The notes under the pieces are model-generated. The model did no database searches and was not told the origin of the DNA. It worked only from the letters and a program-made list of their open reading frames with translations. Below, piece by piece: positions 42,704 to 50,954 of a DNA stretch of 64,000 nucleotides (positions are counted from its first letter, which is position 1; each line of letters opens with the position of its first letter). The stretch spans positions 930,001 through 994,000 of the forward strand of contig NZ_CP030827.1 in assembly GCF_003597675.1 (NCBI RefSeq). The letters run 5' to 3'. The position numbers were made by a program, and so were the translations under genes. The stretch is from Neorhizobium sp. NCHU2750. GTDB taxonomy: Bacteria; Pseudomonadota; Alphaproteobacteria; Rhizobiales; Rhizobiaceae.

Positions 42704-42982
42704 TCAATGATACTGCTCGAAATCGACGCGGACAGCATCCTTGCCATCGAACTCGAATGTGATGCACCAGGGCCCGTTGACGTGGACGGTGTAGCGCAGC
42801 GGATCAAATCCATGCCGCGAATGAAAGTCGAAGCCGGGCAGGTTCATGTCCTGCGGTGATTCTGCCACGTCCAGACGATCGAGCCTCACCAGAATGCGCC
42901 TGTGCATCCTGGCATCGATCCTGCCCGCCTTGCCCGTTTCGAACAAGGCTGCCAATGCTTTGTTTCGAAACGATCTGATCAT
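42704..42982 (-). CDS. higB: HigB-type toxin (RelE superfamily mRNA interferase)
   Basis: 92 residues, normal HigB length. Recognisable stretches are MIRSFRNKALAALFETG, DMNLPGFDFHSRHG and the C-terminal WCITFEFDGKDAVRVDFEQY. HigB cleaves mRNA on the ribosome. The Met at 42982 gives the family start; a GTG upstream lies in the operator. No strong Shine-Dalgarno precedes it. A perfect 9-bp inverted repeat is 5 bp upstream of the start codon. Confidence 0.86.
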   Translation of the reverse strand: MIRSFRNKALAALFETGKAGRIDARMHRRILVRLDRLDVAESPQDMNLPGFDFHSRHGFDPLRYTVHVNGPWCITFEFDGKDAVRVDFEQYH

Positions 42983-42986
42983 AGCG

Positions 42987-43009
42987 CATGTAAGCACTAA
43001 GCTTACATG
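42987..43009 (-). promoter_or_regulatory. HigA operator upstream of higBA
   Basis: CATGTAAGC (42987-42995) and GCTTACATG (43001-43009) form a perfect 9-bp inverted repeat with a 5-bp spacer. It ends 5 bp before the higB start and so overlaps the likely promoter. HigA or the HigBA complex should bind here and repress. Confidence 0.7.
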
Positions 43010-43110
43010 TCATCAAGAGGCAAACGGCAATCTCACTTCGTGTCAGTCCGTTGTCGCCCGCCGGGCTCGGTGGTAGTTCGGGTACTGAAAGCAGATCCAA
43101 GGTCAGCCGA

Positions 43111-43437
43111 ATGACAACCTACGCACTCTATGCCTTTTCAGCCCTTGCCGAAATTGCCGGCTGCTTCTCCTTCTGGGCTTGGTGGAAGCTCGACAGGTCG
43201 CCGCTCTGGCTGGCGCCCGGCATGCTGTCGCTGGCGCTGTTTGCCTGGGCGCTGGCGCTGGTGCCGGCGGAAGCCGCGGGCAGGGCTTATGCCGCCTATG
43301 GCGCGATCTATATCGTTGCCTCGGTCCTCTGGCTCTGGGGCGTTGAGGGCAGGGTGCCTGATCGCTGGGATCTGACCGGCGCCGTCATCTGCCTGATCGG
43401 CGGGGCGATCATCCTGTTCGGGCCGCGCGCTGCCTGA
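43111..43437 (+). CDS. YnfA family small membrane protein
   Basis: 108 residues with four membrane segments. The YnfA signature is clear: [15 protein letters not shown] near the N terminus and [16 protein letters not shown] in the third segment. YnfA-family proteins resemble small multidrug transporters; the physiological substrate is uncertain. The start at 43111 gives the family start; upstream frame is not conserved. It is divergent from higBA, with the higBA operator between them. Confidence 0.9.
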   Translation: MTTYALYAFSALAEIAGCFSFWAWWKLDRSPLWLAPGMLSLALFAWALALVPAEAAGRAYAAYGAIYIVASVLWLWGVEGRVPDRWDLTGAVICLIGGAIILFGPRAA

Positions 43438-43492
43438 TCGCGACGTGGCGGGCTGCTTGACCCGTCTGCCGCCCGGTGCCATCTAGAATGCC

Positions 43493-44257
43493 ATGTGCGG
43501 ACGCTATGCCCTGACCCAGTCGCCCAACGATATCCTTCATTTCGTCAGCGTCGTCGATTTCGAACCGGATTTTCCGGCGCGGTTCAACATCGCGCCGACC
43601 CAGCCGATATTGGTCGTCATGCAGGCGGATCGCCAGCCCGGTTCCAACCTGCCCGAACGCCGAGCATTCCTCGCTCGCTGGGGCTTCATTCCCGGCTGGG
43701 TCAAGGACATGAAGGAGTTTCCGCTCCTCATCAATGCCCGCGCCGAGACGGCGATCGGCAAGGCTTCGTTCCGTGCCGCCATGCGCCATCGCCGCATCCT
43801 CGTTCCGGCATCCGGCTTTTACGAATGGATGCGTCCGCCGAAGGAAAGCGGGGAGACGTCGCAGGCCTTCTGGATCCGCCCGAAGAATGGCGGCGTCATC
43901 GCCTTTGCCGGCCTTGCCGAGACATGGTCTTCCGCCGACGGGTCGGAAGTCGATACCGCGGCGATCCTCACGACAAAGGCCAACCGCACGATCCGCGGCA
44001 TCCATGACCGCATGCCGGTGGTGATAAAACCCGAGGATTTCGACCGCTGGCTGGAATGCAAGACGCAGGAACCGCGCCACGTCGCCGATCTTCTTTCACC
44101 GGTGGAGGAGGATTTCTTCGAGGCGATCCCGGTCTCGGACCTCGTCAACAAGGTCTCAAACATGGGGCCGGAGCTGCAGAAACCCGTCGCCGTCGCAATG
44201 CCTGAGGAAAAGCCGCCAAAGCCCGGCAAGGACAAGTCCCAGCTCTCACTCTTCTGA
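43493..44257 (+). CDS. SRAP domain protein (abasic-site DNA crosslinker, YedK/HMCES type)
   Basis: 254 residues. The catalytic Cys2 follows the initiator Met (MCGRYAL). The active-site partners are visible: Asn in PLLINARAET, Glu in SGFYEWM and His in GIHDRMPVVI. The enzyme forms a covalent thiazolidine link with abasic sites in single-stranded DNA, protecting them. A Lys/Pro-rich tail (EEKPPKPGKDKSQLSLF) extends beyond the domain; its LSLF end resembles a sliding-clamp-binding motif. argO follows 27 bp downstream. Confidence 0.93.
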   Translation: MCGRYALTQSPNDILHFVSVVDFEPDFPARFNIAPTQPILVVMQADRQPGSNLPERRAFLARWGFIPGWVKDMKEFPLLINARAETAIGKASFRAAMRHRRILVPASGFYEWMRPPKESGETSQAFWIRPKNGGVIAFAGLAETWSSADGSEVDTAAILTTKANRTIRGIHDRMPVVIKPEDFDRWLECKTQEPRHVADLLSPVEEDFFEAIPVSDLVNKVSNMGPELQKPVAVAMPEEKPPKPGKDKSQLSLF

Positions 44258-44284
44258 TCCTATCGCTTTCCGGAAACCCTCTTC

Positions 44285-44908
44285 GTGAACATTTTGTCTG
44301 CCGGCCTGTCCGGCCTTGCCCTCGGTGGCTCGCTGATCGTGGCGATCGGCGCGCAGAACGCTTTCATTCTGCGCCAGGGCCTGCTGCGCCGCCATGTCTT
44401 CATCCTCTGCCTGATCTGCGCACTGTCCGATGCGCTTCTGATCGCCGCCGGTGTCGGCGGCATGGGCGCGCTCGTGTCGCGCTCGAAACTGCTGATCCTG
44501 CTGGTGACGCTGGGTGGCGCGGTCTTTCTCGGCAGTTATGCCGTGCTTGCCTTCCGGCGGGCGGCAAGGCCCGCGGCAATGGCGACCGCATCGGCGCAAG
44601 GCCTATCGCTCAGGGCGGCCATAGTGACCTGCCTCGCCTTCACCTTCTTGAACCCGCATGTCTATCTCGACACGGTCCTGCTTTTAGGCAGCCTGTCGGC
44701 CGGGTTTGAAGGCATGGAACGGTGGGCTTATGGGGCCGGCGCGGCGTCCGCCTCGTTCCTGTGGTTTTTCGGGCTTGGCTACGGCGCGCGTCTTTTGGCA
44801 CCGGTCTTCGCCAGACCCGCCGCATGGCGGGTGCTCGACGGCCTGATCGGCCTCGTCATGAGCGCCTTGGCGCTCGGGCTGCTGTCAAATGCCGCAGCCG
44901 GGTTGTGA
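44285..44908 (+). CDS. argO: LysE/ArgO family amino-acid exporter
   Basis: 207 residues with six predicted membrane helices. The family motif IVAIGAQNAFILRQG is near the N terminus and CLAFTFLNPHVYLDT in the middle, as in ArgO arginine exporters. The start is GTG at 44285. It follows the SRAP gene closely in the same direction. The exact exported amino acid is inferred from family resemblance. Confidence 0.88.
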   Translation: MNILSAGLSGLALGGSLIVAIGAQNAFILRQGLLRRHVFILCLICALSDALLIAAGVGGMGALVSRSKLLILLVTLGGAVFLGSYAVLAFRRAARPAAMATASAQGLSLRAAIVTCLAFTFLNPHVYLDTVLLLGSLSAGFEGMERWAYGAGAASASFLWFFGLGYGARLLAPVFARPAAWRVLDGLIGLVMSALALGLLSNAAAGL

Positions 44909-44913
44909 TGGAT

Positions 44914-45051
44914 TTACCGGATGGGTGAAAGCTTCGGCTTGCGCTTCAGCATCATGGCGGCTGCAGCGACAGCCTTCAGGCCGATCGGGCGGTAATGTGC
45001 GGTAAAGTCCGGCTTTGCTTCCGGGGCATCGGTCTTGGCGGTATTGCTCAC
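44914..45051 (-). CDS. 45-residue basic protein of unknown function
   Basis: Starts at GTG with GAGGA at 7 bp. The protein begins VSNTAKTDAPEAKPDFTAHY and ends MLKRKPKLSPIR; it has an Ala-rich central helix and a basic tail. No family is recognised with certainty, but the frame has normal codon use and a good ribosome site. It is convergent with argO. Confidence 0.6.
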   Translation of the reverse strand: MSNTAKTDAPEAKPDFTAHYRPIGLKAVAAAAMMLKRKPKLSPIR

Positions 45052-45196
45052 GTTCTGGTCCTCATCAATCCATTCCCGCGTTGATTCCGGTTGTTGCGGG
45101 GCGCCGGCAATTCACCGGCAATAGGGGCGGAATAAAGGCTTATCCGTCCGTTTTCGATGAGGTCAGTCTACGCGTGGCAACTTGCCGCAGGCGGGA

Positions 45197-45228
45197 GCTG
45201 CAATGCAGCAATATCAGTGCATTGCAGC
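45197..45228. promoter_or_regulatory. Inverted repeat with CTGC-N3-GCAG words
   Basis: GCTGCAATGCA (45197-45207) and TGCATTGCAGC (45218-45228) form a perfect 11-bp inverted repeat with a 10-bp spacer. The left half contains CTGCAATGCAG, similar to the CTGC-N3-GCAG sites of PhaR/AniA regulators. It lies just downstream of pssA (minus strand) and 146 bp upstream of the 45-residue gene. It has no T tract, so it is more likely a protein-binding site or a weak 3' hairpin. Confidence 0.35.
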
Positions 45229-45241
45229 AAAGGTTTTGACC

Positions 45242-46066
45242 CTAGAGATGCGGGCTATCGTCCTCGATGGTGATCGTGCCGTAGCGGCGGTGCCAGGCCT
45301 TGGCGCTGAAGGGCAGGACGCAGAGATAGGCAACGACGGTGACCGACAGCACTTCCCAGGTGTAGCTCATCAGCAGCCCAACATAGAGCACCACGAGAAG
45401 CAGGATCGGGAACATCAGCTCCGGGCGGATCTTGCTGGATTTGCCCGACCATACGGGCAGGCGCGACACCAGAAGATAGCCGATGGCAACCGTATAGGCG
45501 ACGCTGGCATAGATGAAGAACGGCGTGCGCTCGACCCCGAGAAAACCGAGATAGACGGGCAGAAGCACCAGCATGGCGCCCATCGGCGCCGGTACGCCGA
45601 CGAAGAATTCCGATTGCCACGGTGCCTTGATGCCTCGGTCTTCCATCACGTTGAAGCGGGCAAGCCTCAGGCCGGCGGCAATCGCATAGAGCAGTGCCGC
45701 GATCCAGCCGAGCGAGCGGGCGCCATCGAGCAGGAAGGCATAGGAGACGAGAGCAGGGGCCACGCCGAAATTGATGATGTCGGCAAGCGAATCCATCTGC
45801 ACGCCGAATTTCGACGTCGCCTTGAGCAACCTTGCGACACGCCCGTCGATCCCGTCGAGAAAGGCGGCGAGCAGAACCATCGCCACCGCCAGCTCGTAAC
45901 GTCCCTCGAAGGCGAGGCGGATGCCCGTCAGGCCGGCGCAGATCGCCAGCGCCGTGATCAGGTTGGGGACCATCAGCCGGATGGGGATTTCCCGCAAGCG
46001 CGGCCCGCGGGCCTCATCCGTCGAGTGGTGCTGATCTGCTGGTGGCACATCCATATCGGGGTCCAT
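45242..46066 (-). CDS. pssA: CDP-diacylglycerol-serine O-phosphatidyltransferase
   Basis: 274 residues. It makes phosphatidylserine from CDP-diacylglycerol and serine in the inner membrane. The CDP-alcohol phosphatidyltransferase motif DGx2ARx8Gx3Dx3D is complete, from DGRVAR at the end of the second membrane segment to MDSLAD. About eight membrane segments follow. The start at 46066 has AGAGGA 7 bp upstream. It lies 25 bp downstream of psd, so the two enzymes that make phosphatidylethanolamine are cotranscribed. Confidence 0.95.
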   Translation of the reverse strand: MDPDMDVPPADQHHSTDEARGPRLREIPIRLMVPNLITALAICAGLTGIRLAFEGRYELAVAMVLLAAFLDGIDGRVARLLKATSKFGVQMDSLADIINFGVAPALVSYAFLLDGARSLGWIAALLYAIAAGLRLARFNVMEDRGIKAPWQSEFFVGVPAPMGAMLVLLPVYLGFLGVERTPFFIYASVAYTVAIGYLLVSRLPVWSGKSSKIRPELMFPILLLVVLYVGLLMSYTWEVLSVTVVAYLCVLPFSAKAWHRRYGTITIEDDSPHL

Positions 46067-46091
46067 GTCGGGGTCCTCTGCGATGCTTCTG

Positions 46092-46793
46092 TCAGCTTCG
46101 GCGGCCGAGCGAAGGCCCCTTGGCCGAGCCGAATTCGGCAAGCACGGTTTCGCCGGCAATCGCCAGTTGGCCGATCGAGACGCGCGCCTGGCCGCCATGC
46201 GGCACGAAGACGTCGAGGCGCGAGCCGAAGCGGATCAGGCCGAATCGTTCGCCGGCATTCACCGGTTCGCCGGGCTTGACCCAGCAGACGATGCGGCGTG
46301 CGACGAAGCCTGCAATCTGCACGACGCCGACCTGGCCGTGACGGCTTTCGATGACGAGGCCGTTGCGCTCGTTGTCGGAGCTTGCCTTGTCGAGCTCGGC
46401 ATTGACGAACTGGCCGGCGCGGTATTCGATCACCTTCACCTCGCCGCGTACCGGCGAACGGTTCACATGGCAGTTGAACACGTTCATGAACACCGAGATG
46501 CGCAGCATCGGTTCATGACCCAGGCCGAGCTCTGCCGGCGGCACGACCATCGCCACATGGCTGATCCGGCCATCGGCGGGCGACAGGATAAGATCGTCAT
46601 CCTGAGGCACGACGCGTTCCGGATCGCGGAAGAAATAGGCACACCAGAGTGTCAGCACGAGGCCGATCCAGAACAGCGGCTCGGCGAAATATCCCAGGAT
46701 CAGCGAAACGATGAAAAAGATCGCAACGAAGACATAGCCTTCCTTGTGAATCGGCACGAGCGTGTTGCGGATGGTGTCGAAAAGGTTGATCAA
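46092..46793 (-). CDS. psd: Phosphatidylserine decarboxylase
   Basis: 233 residues. It decarboxylates phosphatidylserine to phosphatidylethanolamine. The first two membrane segments ([16 protein letters not shown] and [17 protein letters not shown]) and [19 protein letters not shown] are typical. The serine of RFGSRLDVF near the C terminus is the self-cleavage site that yields the pyruvoyl group. The start TTG at 46793 follows GGGAG at 8 bp and gives the family's N terminus; Met at 46859 or 46847 is less likely. pssA follows 25 bp downstream. Confidence 0.94.
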   Translation of the reverse strand: MINLFDTIRNTLVPIHKEGYVFVAIFFIVSLILGYFAEPLFWIGLVLTLWCAYFFRDPERVVPQDDDLILSPADGRISHVAMVVPPAELGLGHEPMLRISVFMNVFNCHVNRSPVRGEVKVIEYRAGQFVNAELDKASSDNERNGLVIESRHGQVGVVQIAGFVARRIVCWVKPGEPVNAGERFGLIRFGSRLDVFVPHGGQARVSIGQLAIAGETVLAEFGSAKGPSLGRRS

Positions 46794-47149
46794 CAGTTTC
46801 TCCCTGAAGGGCGCATCTTGGGGCGTATTTGGCAGCCTAATGCCCATGTCGGCCGGCACTGACTATCGAAAAACGGTAATCGCGGCAATGCGGTTCCTTC
46901 CACACCTCACTCTATCCTGGTTTTCTGCAACCATTGCGCGACGATGCCGTTCCATTCTATGATAGGGCATGCGACATTTGTTGCACTGCAGCAATCAGGC
47001 ATGCTTCTTGCTTCGAGTTTCATGTCACTGTCATGAAAGTGGTTCAGGGGACGTCTGACTTACATCAAGGTCGAAGCTTTGGAAGAGGCCTATCTTATTT
47101 AGGAAGCACTTCTGGACCTAGCTTCGGCCCGAAAACGGAAGAGTTGGAA
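46794..47149. other. Divergent intergenic region upstream of psd
   Basis: It should contain the psd-pssA promoter and that of the 41-residue gene. Two structures are seen: TTGCACTGCAG at 46981-46991, one base from CTGC-N3-GCAG, and an inverted repeat TTTCATG/CATGAAA (47018-47024 and 47032-47038). Neither can be assigned to a regulator with certainty. Confidence 0.35.
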
Positions 47150-47275
47150 ATGAATGTGACTTGGTGCCTCGTTGCAATGGCGGATATAGCGGTGGTGATC
47201 GCTGCGGTCGCCTATACGGTGTGGAGCCAGCGACGTTATCGCGAACGGAACCGCTTCGGTTCTCCGCGCCGCTAG
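47150..47275 (+). CDS. 41-residue single-pass membrane protein (putative)
   Basis: MNVTWCLVAMADIAVVIAAV is a membrane helix, followed by a basic tail (WSQRRYRERNRFGSPRR) that would stay in the cytoplasm. GGAAGAG is 4-9 bp upstream. No family recognised. The small size makes this call uncertain. Confidence 0.45.
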   Translation: MNVTWCLVAMADIAVVIAAVAYTVWSQRRYRERNRFGSPRR

Positions 47276-47725
47276 GCTTTGATCGGCCGGTTCCCATATG
47301 CGGTGCCGGTCAACGGGAATAGTGCCCTTGAACGCCTCATGTGTGTGAGGCTGATTGCCGCGCAGATGGTGGCAATGATTTGCCGGCAGCACTCCTGCCG
47401 GCCCGGCGCGCCGGCTGTGCGTCCTCTGGTTTCACCCCACCTCCCAAAAAGCTTGCCTGCCAACGATCGTCACCGACGTCATGATGGATGCGTGCAAAAA
47501 GACGCAGAGCCGAAACACGGCGGCCCATCTGGGAGGATCACAGCCTGGCTGAGGCTTTTCCGTGTTTCTCTGCGATGTGTGCGGCATCCGTCCGCCCCGC
47601 CTTTTCCACAACCAAAATGTGTGTGGCGGCGATTTTGCCACATCGAAAATGCCCCGTTTTGGCCGTAGTTTTGCAACGTGGCTGTTGTGCAGCCTGTGTA
47701 TAGGTTTTGGATGAGGAGCAAAACC
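47276..47725. other. Non-coding region before the 87-residue gene
   Basis: Several open frames exist on both strands but none shows consistent codon use or a ribosome site. The last 60 bp probably carry the promoter of the downstream gene: a TATAGG (47699-47704) lies about 20 bp before the ATG. Confidence 0.4.
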
Positions 47726-47989
47726 ATGCAACGCGACCTGACGATTGAAGACGTATTGAACGACCCCCTGATCGCCCTGTTACGGCGGGCGGACAGGATT
47801 TCCACGCCGGAATTCACGCAGCTGCTATCAGCAGCCTCGCAGACATATCTTTCCGGCAAGACGGCAAAGCCGCGCGCAGCCCCTCACGGCGCCCGCATGG
47901 CGCAGCCGCTCCACACCAATGAATTTGAGGCGGATGTCTCTTTAAGGAGAGCTACGCCCAAGGCGAGCGAAACATGTCTAGGCTGGTAG
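47726..47989 (+). CDS. Conserved 87-residue rhizobial protein of unknown function
   Basis: 87 residues starting MQRDLTIEDVLNDPLIALLR, a segment I associate with small conserved proteins in rhizobia. It is soluble; the N-terminal 45 residues look helical and the rest is probably flexible. GAGGAGC is 6 bp upstream of the ATG. No function is known. Confidence 0.7.
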   Translation: MQRDLTIEDVLNDPLIALLRRADRISTPEFTQLLSAASQTYLSGKTAKPRAAPHGARMAQPLHTNEFEADVSLRRATPKASETCLGW

Positions 47990-48062
47990 GAACACATCCC
48001 GCAGATATCCTTCATGGCGCAGGTCCGGTCGCCCGGCGCGCGCCGCTGGGAATACTCGGATG

Positions 48063-48215
48063 TCAGATCTTTGCCGGATCGACGATACCGAGCCAGGTGG
48101 TCAACGCCAGAAGCGGCGAGCCCCAGAGAGCCAGCGTCAGCAGATAGGCGATGACGAGCGTGCCGGCCATCAGCATACGCTTGGCCGAGTAGTTCATCCG
48201 TCTCTTGATCGTCAT
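48063..48215 (-). CDS. 50-residue membrane protein
   Basis: A perfect AGGAGG Shine-Dalgarno 7 bp before the ATG supports the call. The protein has a basic N terminus (MTIKRRMNYSAKRMLMAGT) and one or two hydrophobic helices (LVIAYLLTLALWGSPLLALT), ending VDPAKI. No family recognised. It lies about 40 bp downstream of the Atm1-like exporter on the same strand and may be cotranscribed. Confidence 0.65.
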   Translation of the reverse strand: MTIKRRMNYSAKRMLMAGTLVIAYLLTLALWGSPLLALTTWLGIVDPAKI

Positions 48216-48255
48216 GGCCTAACCTCCTCTTTCGACTCTCTATTCCAACCGGCCG

Positions 48256-50160
48256 TCATTCCGCCGCCGGCGCGCCCCGTGTGACGATCCCCAGATCGTC
48301 GCTTTCGCGCACCTGCCGCAGGTGTTCCTCCGCCTGCGTTGCCTCGCGCTGCCGGTTCCACATCGATGCATAGAGCCCGCCCTGTGCCAGAAGATCGGCA
48401 TGCGTGCCGCGTTCGGCGATTTCGCCGGCGCGCAGCACGATGATCTCGTCGGCGCCGATCACGGTGGAGAGCCGATGGGCGATGACCAGCGTCGTGCGGT
48501 TCTTCGATACCTGGTCGAGCGCCGACTGGATTTCGTGTTCGGTCGTCGTGTCGAGCGCCGAGGTGGCTTCGTCGAGGATCAGGATCGGCGGCGCCTTCAA
48601 AACCGTGCGGGCAATCGCAACGCGCTGCTTTTCACCACCCGAAAGTTTCAGCCCGCGTTCGCCGACCTTCGTCTCATATCCTTCCGGCAGCTGCTTGATG
48701 AAGCCGTCGATCTGGGCGATCTCGGCGGCGGCCTGCATCTCGGCCTCGGAAGCGCCGGTTCGGCCGTAGCGGATATTGTAGGCAACCGTGTCGTTGAACA
48801 GCACCGTATCCTGCGGCACCATGCCGATCGCGGCCCGCAGCGACTTCTGCGTCACCGCGCGCACATCCTGCCCGTCAATGGTGATCGACCCGCCCTGGAT
48901 GTCGTAGAACCGGTAGAGCAGCCGGGAAATCGTCGATTTACCCGCCCCCGAAGGGCCGACGATCGCCACCGTCTTGCCGGCCGGCACGTCGAAGGAAATG
49001 CCTTTCAGGATCGGCCTTGCCGCATCATAGAAGAACTGCACGTCGCGGAAGGAGATCGCCCCCTTCTGCGCGGCATCGGCATTGAGCACCAGCGGCCTGG
49101 CATCCGGCCGGTCGACGACTTCTGCCTCGACCTCCAGGAGGTCGAACATCTGCTCGATATCGGTGAGGCCCTGGCGGATTTCGCGATAGACGAAGCCGAT
49201 GAAATTGAGCGGCACGGAAAGCTGCATCAACAGCGCATTGACGAACACGAAATCGCCGATCGTCTGGTCGCCGCGCTGCACGGCAAGCGCCGACATGATC
49301 ATGATGATGGTTTGGCCAAGCCCGAAGATCAGGCCCTGGCCGAAGTTCAGCCAGCCGAGCGAGGTCCACACTTCCGTCGCCGCCTTCTCGTAGCGTTCCA
49401 TCGAGGCATCGAAGCGCTTCGCTTCCATCTCCTCGTTGCCGAAATATTTGACCGTCTCGAAGTTCAGAAGCGAATCGATCGCCTTGGTATTGGCGTCCGT
49501 ATCGCTGTCGTTCATCGTGCGGCGGATCGAGATGCGCCAGTCGCTCGCCTTGATGGTGAACCAGATATAGGCGGCGACGGTGGCCGCCGTCACGGCCAGA
49601 TACCAGAACCCGTAGGCCGTCCAGAAAATGACCGCCGTCATCAGGAACTCGATCAGCGTCGGGATCGAGTTCAATATGGTGAAACGGACGATCGTCTCGA
49701 TACCCTTGGTGCCGCGCTCGATGATGCGCGACAGGCCGCCCGTCTTGCGCTCCAGGTGGAAGCGCAGCGAAAGCTCGTGCATGTGGACAAAGGTCCGGTG
49801 TGCCAATTGGCGCACCGCATATTGGCCGACCGAGGCAAACAGCGCGTCGCGCAGCTGGTTCAGTCCCACCTGCAGGATGCGGGTAAAGTTATAGGCAATG
49901 ACGAGGACTACGGCGCCGAGCAGGAAGGCCGGCAGCACGCCTGCCATGTCGAACTTGCCGTTCAGCGCATCCGTCGCCCATTTGAAGAAATAGGGGACCG
50001 ATATCAGCACGAATTTGGCAAGGATCAGCAGGACCGTTGCCCACAGCACGCGGGCCTTCAGGTCGGCCCGTCCCGTCGGCCACATATAGGGCCACAGATT
50101 GATCAGCGTACCGAACGGGTTGCCGGCATCCGCCGATACGATCTTCTTTTTCTCTGCCAT
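48256..50160 (-). CDS. Atm1-type ABC exporter (heavy-metal/glutathione-conjugate type)
   Basis: 634 residues. The N-terminal cytoplasmic stretch and six-helix domain (about 40-340) have LWPYMWPTGRADLKARV and the Atm1-type SLRFHLERKTGGLSRIIERG. The ATPase domain has Walker A GPSGAGKST, signature LSGGEKQR and Walker B ILILDEATSALD. Bacterial Atm1 homologues export glutathione-bound metals or related compounds and help with heavy-metal tolerance; the mitochondrial relatives serve Fe-S assembly. It probably works as a homodimer. Confidence 0.92.
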   Translation of the reverse strand: MAEKKKIVSADAGNPFGTLINLWPYMWPTGRADLKARVLWATVLLILAKFVLISVPYFFKWATDALNGKFDMAGVLPAFLLGAVVLVIAYNFTRILQVGLNQLRDALFASVGQYAVRQLAHRTFVHMHELSLRFHLERKTGGLSRIIERGTKGIETIVRFTILNSIPTLIEFLMTAVIFWTAYGFWYLAVTAATVAAYIWFTIKASDWRISIRRTMNDSDTDANTKAIDSLLNFETVKYFGNEEMEAKRFDASMERYEKAATEVWTSLGWLNFGQGLIFGLGQTIIMIMSALAVQRGDQTIGDFVFVNALLMQLSVPLNFIGFVYREIRQGLTDIEQMFDLLEVEAEVVDRPDARPLVLNADAAQKGAISFRDVQFFYDAARPILKGISFDVPAGKTVAIVGPSGAGKSTISRLLYRFYDIQGGSITIDGQDVRAVTQKSLRAAIGMVPQDTVLFNDTVAYNIRYGRTGASEAEMQAAAEIAQIDGFIKQLPEGYETKVGERGLKLSGGEKQRVAIARTVLKAPPILILDEATSALDTTTEHEIQSALDQVSKNRTTLVIAHRLSTVIGADEIIVLRAGEIAERGTHADLLAQGGLYASMWNRQREATQAEEHLRQVRESDDLGIVTRGAPAAE

Positions 50161-50285
50161 GAAACGCTCCGGTCGCCGGCTTGAAGGCGGGCCCTCGGCA
50201 CATAGGCGGCAAAGCGCTTAGTTGCAATGCATGAGCCCTGCTTTTCCGGCGAAAGCAGAGGTTCCTGGTCTTCGGCGGCGCCACC

Positions 50286-50954
50286 TTACGCGGCGGTACC
50301 GGCCGGCCAGCTGAGATAATAGTTGTTGTCGCCGACCATGCCGAAATAGGCGCTGTCGCCCGTTGCCTTATCGATATGGCTGGAATCGGCGTTGCGCACA
50401 TAGAGCCCGTGAGAATCGCGCACCAGCCCGTTCCTGAGGAAACTGCTCCATTGCGAGGAGGCAACGCTGGTGATCTCGCCGTTGGATGTCGCGCCCGCTC
50501 CATCCGATATGGTGGCGGCGGCAGGATCCCACGCGGCGACCTGTTCGCCGGCCTCGACATTCGTCACGGTAAGCTCGCCCTGCGAAAAGGCTTGCCGCAT
50601 CGTCGCCGCCATCTGCGCCGTATCGGGGCTCGATGCCAGCGTATCGATCTTCTTCTTCACCGCCTTCATGAAGGCGGCAGAAGACATGTCCTCGACCGAG
50701 CCGTCGTCGTCCGCCTCTACCTTCGCGCTCGCCATCGCCTGCTGCACGGAGGCCAGCGCGGAGGAAAGATCCGCGTCATAACCGTAATCGTCGTCCTCAT
50801 CGGATGAATCGGCATAGGTCAGCGCGGCGAGTGCTGCAACGGAGGAGCCCGATGCATTGCCTCCCGATTCGCCCGAATTGTTCTGCGTGGCCGTAGTGGC
50901 CGTCGATGCTGTTTGCGGTGTCCAGAGCCGTGTGGAACTGATGCTGGAAATCAT
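50286..50954 (-). CDS. Hypothetical protein with flexible N-terminal half
   Basis: 222 residues. The first 75 residues are Ser/Thr/Asn/Asp-rich (MISSISSTRLWTPQTAST) with no signal peptide, as in some secreted or flagellar-associated proteins of rhizobia. The rest has a helical part (SAAFMKAVKKKIDTLASSPD) and a C-terminal small domain ending NNYYLSWPAGTAA. I recognise no named family. It lies upstream of the Atm1-like gene, 125 bp apart, on the same strand. Confidence 0.65.
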   Translation of the reverse strand: MISSISSTRLWTPQTASTATTATQNNSGESGGNASGSSVAALAALTYADSSDEDDDYGYDADLSSALASVQQAMASAKVEADDDGSVEDMSSAAFMKAVKKKIDTLASSPDTAQMAATMRQAFSQGELTVTNVEAGEQVAAWDPAAATISDGAGATSNGEITSVASSQWSSFLRNGLVRDSHGLYVRNADSSHIDKATGDSAYFGMVGDNNYYLSWPAGTAA

